Of a stretch of DNA of 7,742 nt, positions 6,667 to 7,742 are shown in pieces. Under the pieces are notes generated by a model that did not search any database, was not told where the DNA came from, and worked only from the letters and a program-made list of their open reading frames with translations. The position numbers and the translations under genes are program-made. Each line of letters begins with the position of its first letter. Positions within the stretch are counted from its first letter, which is position 1. The DNA comes from Acetobacteraceae bacterium (lineage in GTDB: Bacteria; Pseudomonadota; Alphaproteobacteria; Acetobacterales; Acetobacteraceae), in contig JASHVB010000781.1 in NCBI GenBank assembly GCA_030039695.1, positions 1 through 7,742 of the forward strand, given 5' to 3'.

Positions 6667-6696
6667 TTGACTTTGCGACACAGAAGCGCTTATCAA
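6667..6696 (+). promoter_or_regulatory. Candidate sigma70 promoter for the ABC exporter
   Basis: TTGACT (6667-6672; five of six consensus bases) and TATCAA (6691-6696; four of six) are spaced by 18 bp in the AT-richest patch of the window. Transcription would begin near 6703, giving a leader of about 100 bases before the ATG at 6805. The good -35 and the location between divergent genes support it. Confidence 0.45.
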
Positions 6697-6701
6697 TTAT
6701 A
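6696..6701 (-). promoter_or_regulatory. Possible -10 element for the glycosyltransferase gene
   Basis: The minus strand reads a perfect TATAAT here, sharing its first base with the -10 of the opposing promoter. No convincing -35 lies 16-18 bp upstream on that strand, so it would need an activator or may be coincidental in an AT-rich patch. Used as a promoter it would give a leader of roughly 85 bases. Confidence 0.3.
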
Positions 6702-6764
6702 GGTTATAGATGGTGAATGTGGCGAAATGTCGGCAACATTCCTGGCGACAATAAGTCACACGGC

Positions 6765-6785
6765 CCGGATCCGTTCTGCATCCGG
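6765..6785 (+). other. Small stem-loop in the ABC exporter leader
   Basis: CCGGAT (6765-6770) and ATCCGG (6780-6785) form a 6-bp stem around a 9-base loop, ending 5 bp before the AGGAG-type ribosome binding site (about 6790-6797). It may influence translation or stability of the leader, but a stem this short can be chance. Confidence 0.25.
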
Positions 6786-6804
6786 CGACAGGAGAAGGCC
6801 GCAA

Positions 6805-7742
6805 ATGGCGGTGTTGGTTGAGCTGAAAGAACGCAATGTGGCTAGATTGCGGCGAAATAACGACGGAGCGCCTCGCATTCCCGCGAGGCCGCTGGCCTTC
6901 CTGTTTCGCTACGTCCGCCGCCACCCGGTCGGCCACGCGATCGTCCTCAGCGCTGTGCTGATCGCCGTCGCCTGCGGCGCCGGCACTCAGTACGGCATGA
7001 AGCACCTGGTCGATGTCGTTTCGGTCGGCCCGCAGGCTGCCGGAATGCATATCTGGTATGCATGCGGCTTGCTCGCGCTGCTGGTCGGCGCCGACAACCT
7101 GATGTGGCGCGTGGCCGGTTTCACCGCCGCACGTACCTTCGTCGCGGTCACCGGCGACATCCGTGAGGATCTGTTCCGTCACCTGTCCGGCCATTCGCCC
7201 AGCTACTTCTCCGAGCGTCTGCCTGGCTCGCTGGCTAGTCGCATCAGCGCCACCGCAAGCGCGTCATTCGCTGTGGCCAATACCGGATCGTGGAACGTGC
7301 TGCCGCCGATCATCGCGGTGATCTGCGCGATCACGTTGATCTGCACGGTGAACCTGACGCTCGCCGGCGCGCTGGTTGGCTTTGCCGCGGCGCTCGGCGC
7401 ACTAATCTATTGGCTGGCCAAGCGCGGCACGCCGCTGCACCGCGCCTATGCCACCACGGCGGCCGCCGTCGACGGCGAACTGGTCGATGTGATCGGCAAT
7501 TTCAGCGTCGTGCGTGCCTTCGGCATGCTCCGCCGCGAACAACGCCGCATCGGCGAGACGATTGGCAACGAGATGGGCGCGCGCTGGCGTAGCCTCTTCT
7601 ACTTGGAGCGGCTACGGCTGATCCACGCGGTACTGACCGTTTTCGCCAGTGGCGGTGTGATCATCTGGGGGGTGACGCTGTGGCAGAACGGGCAGGCGTC
7701 GGTTGGCGACCTGGTGCTGATCACCACCCTCGCCCTCACCAT
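6805..7742 (+). CDS. ABC exporter, transmembrane half (partial, runs off the right edge)
   Basis: Position 6805 opens a frame of 312 codons with no stop before the window ends. It encodes the membrane domain of a type IV (MsbA-like) ABC exporter. After a basic cytoplasmic N-terminus (1-40), helices lie near 43-60 (TM1), 83-103 (TM2), 166-183 and 185-205 (TM3 and TM4), 270-291 (TM5), with the start of TM6 at about 300. Between TM2 and TM3, GDIREDLFRHLSGHSPSYFS (117-136) and the following RLPGSLASRI match the intracellular helix and coupling segment of ATP-driven exporters. GQASVGDLVLI (296-306) is the usual entry to TM6. The ATPase domain should follow outside the window, so export of lipid, glycolipid or peptide cannot be distinguished. 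The start is supported by AGGAGAAGG six bases before the ATG. It diverges from the glycosyltransferase gene, which may hint at a shared glycan pathway. Confidence 0.85.
   Translation, partial: MAVLVELKERNVARLRRNNDGAPRIPARPLAFLFRYVRRHPVGHAIVLSAVLIAVACGAGTQYGMKHLVDVVSVGPQAAGMHIWYACGLLALLVGADNLMWRVAGFTAARTFVAVTGDIREDLFRHLSGHSPSYFSERLPGSLASRISATASASFAVANTGSWNVLPPIIAVICAITLICTVNLTLAGALVGFAAALGALIYWLAKRGTPLHRAYATTAAAVDGELVDVIGNFSVVRAFGMLRREQRRIGETIGNEMGARWRSLFYLERLRLIHAVLTVFASGGVIIWGVTLWQNGQASVGDLVLITTLALT

Noticed and set aside
6697..7194. 165-codon minus-strand open frame at the right end
   Set aside because: Antisense to the ABC exporter frame that starts at 6805, which has family motifs and a good ribosome site.

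Overview
The window looks like chromosomal DNA of a GC-rich Gram-negative bacterium, most likely an alphaproteobacterium. The glycosyltransferase and the ABC exporter at the right end resemble, from memory, proteins common in Acetobacteraceae and Methylobacterium-type genomes; this placement is inference, not a search result. Intact genes are GC-rich with G/C-ending codons. The first ~1.3 kb is visibly less GC-rich and looks like an accessory or decaying stretch.

Left third (1-2270): mostly remnants. A DUF2254-type membrane protein gene (minus strand) is recognisable for about 145 residues and then appears to lose frame near the window edge. An unrecognised 190-residue protein follows on the plus strand, just after a perfect 16-bp palindrome. 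Next come two 3' gene fragments placed head to head: the C-terminal half of a 2-aminoethylphosphonate-type ABC permease (minus) and the C-terminal TOBE region of the matching type of ABC ATPase (plus). Both lack their 5' parts, and their homology stops in the same ~30 bp near 1890-1922. This is the scar of an inversion or deletion through a phosphonate-uptake operon. A perfect 13-bp hairpin closes the block.

Middle (2283-5387): two complete major facilitator transporters on the minus strand, one of metabolite:H+ symporter/sugar-porter type and one of drug-exporter-like general MFS type. A 459-bp gap separates them, holding a possible promoter and perhaps a decayed coding fragment. They are probably separate transcription units and their substrates cannot be read from the sequence.

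Right end (5550-7742): a family 4 glycosyltransferase (minus) diverges across a ~196-bp AT-richer promoter region from a type IV ABC exporter (plus), whose ATPase half lies beyond the window. The pair may serve a surface or storage glycan pathway, but only proximity and family membership support that.

I see no CRISPR array, tRNA, rRNA, complete insertion sequence or defence system, and nothing that can honestly be called a new biological system. The most unusual features are the head-to-head phosphonate transporter scar and the orphan 190-residue gene with its palindrome.
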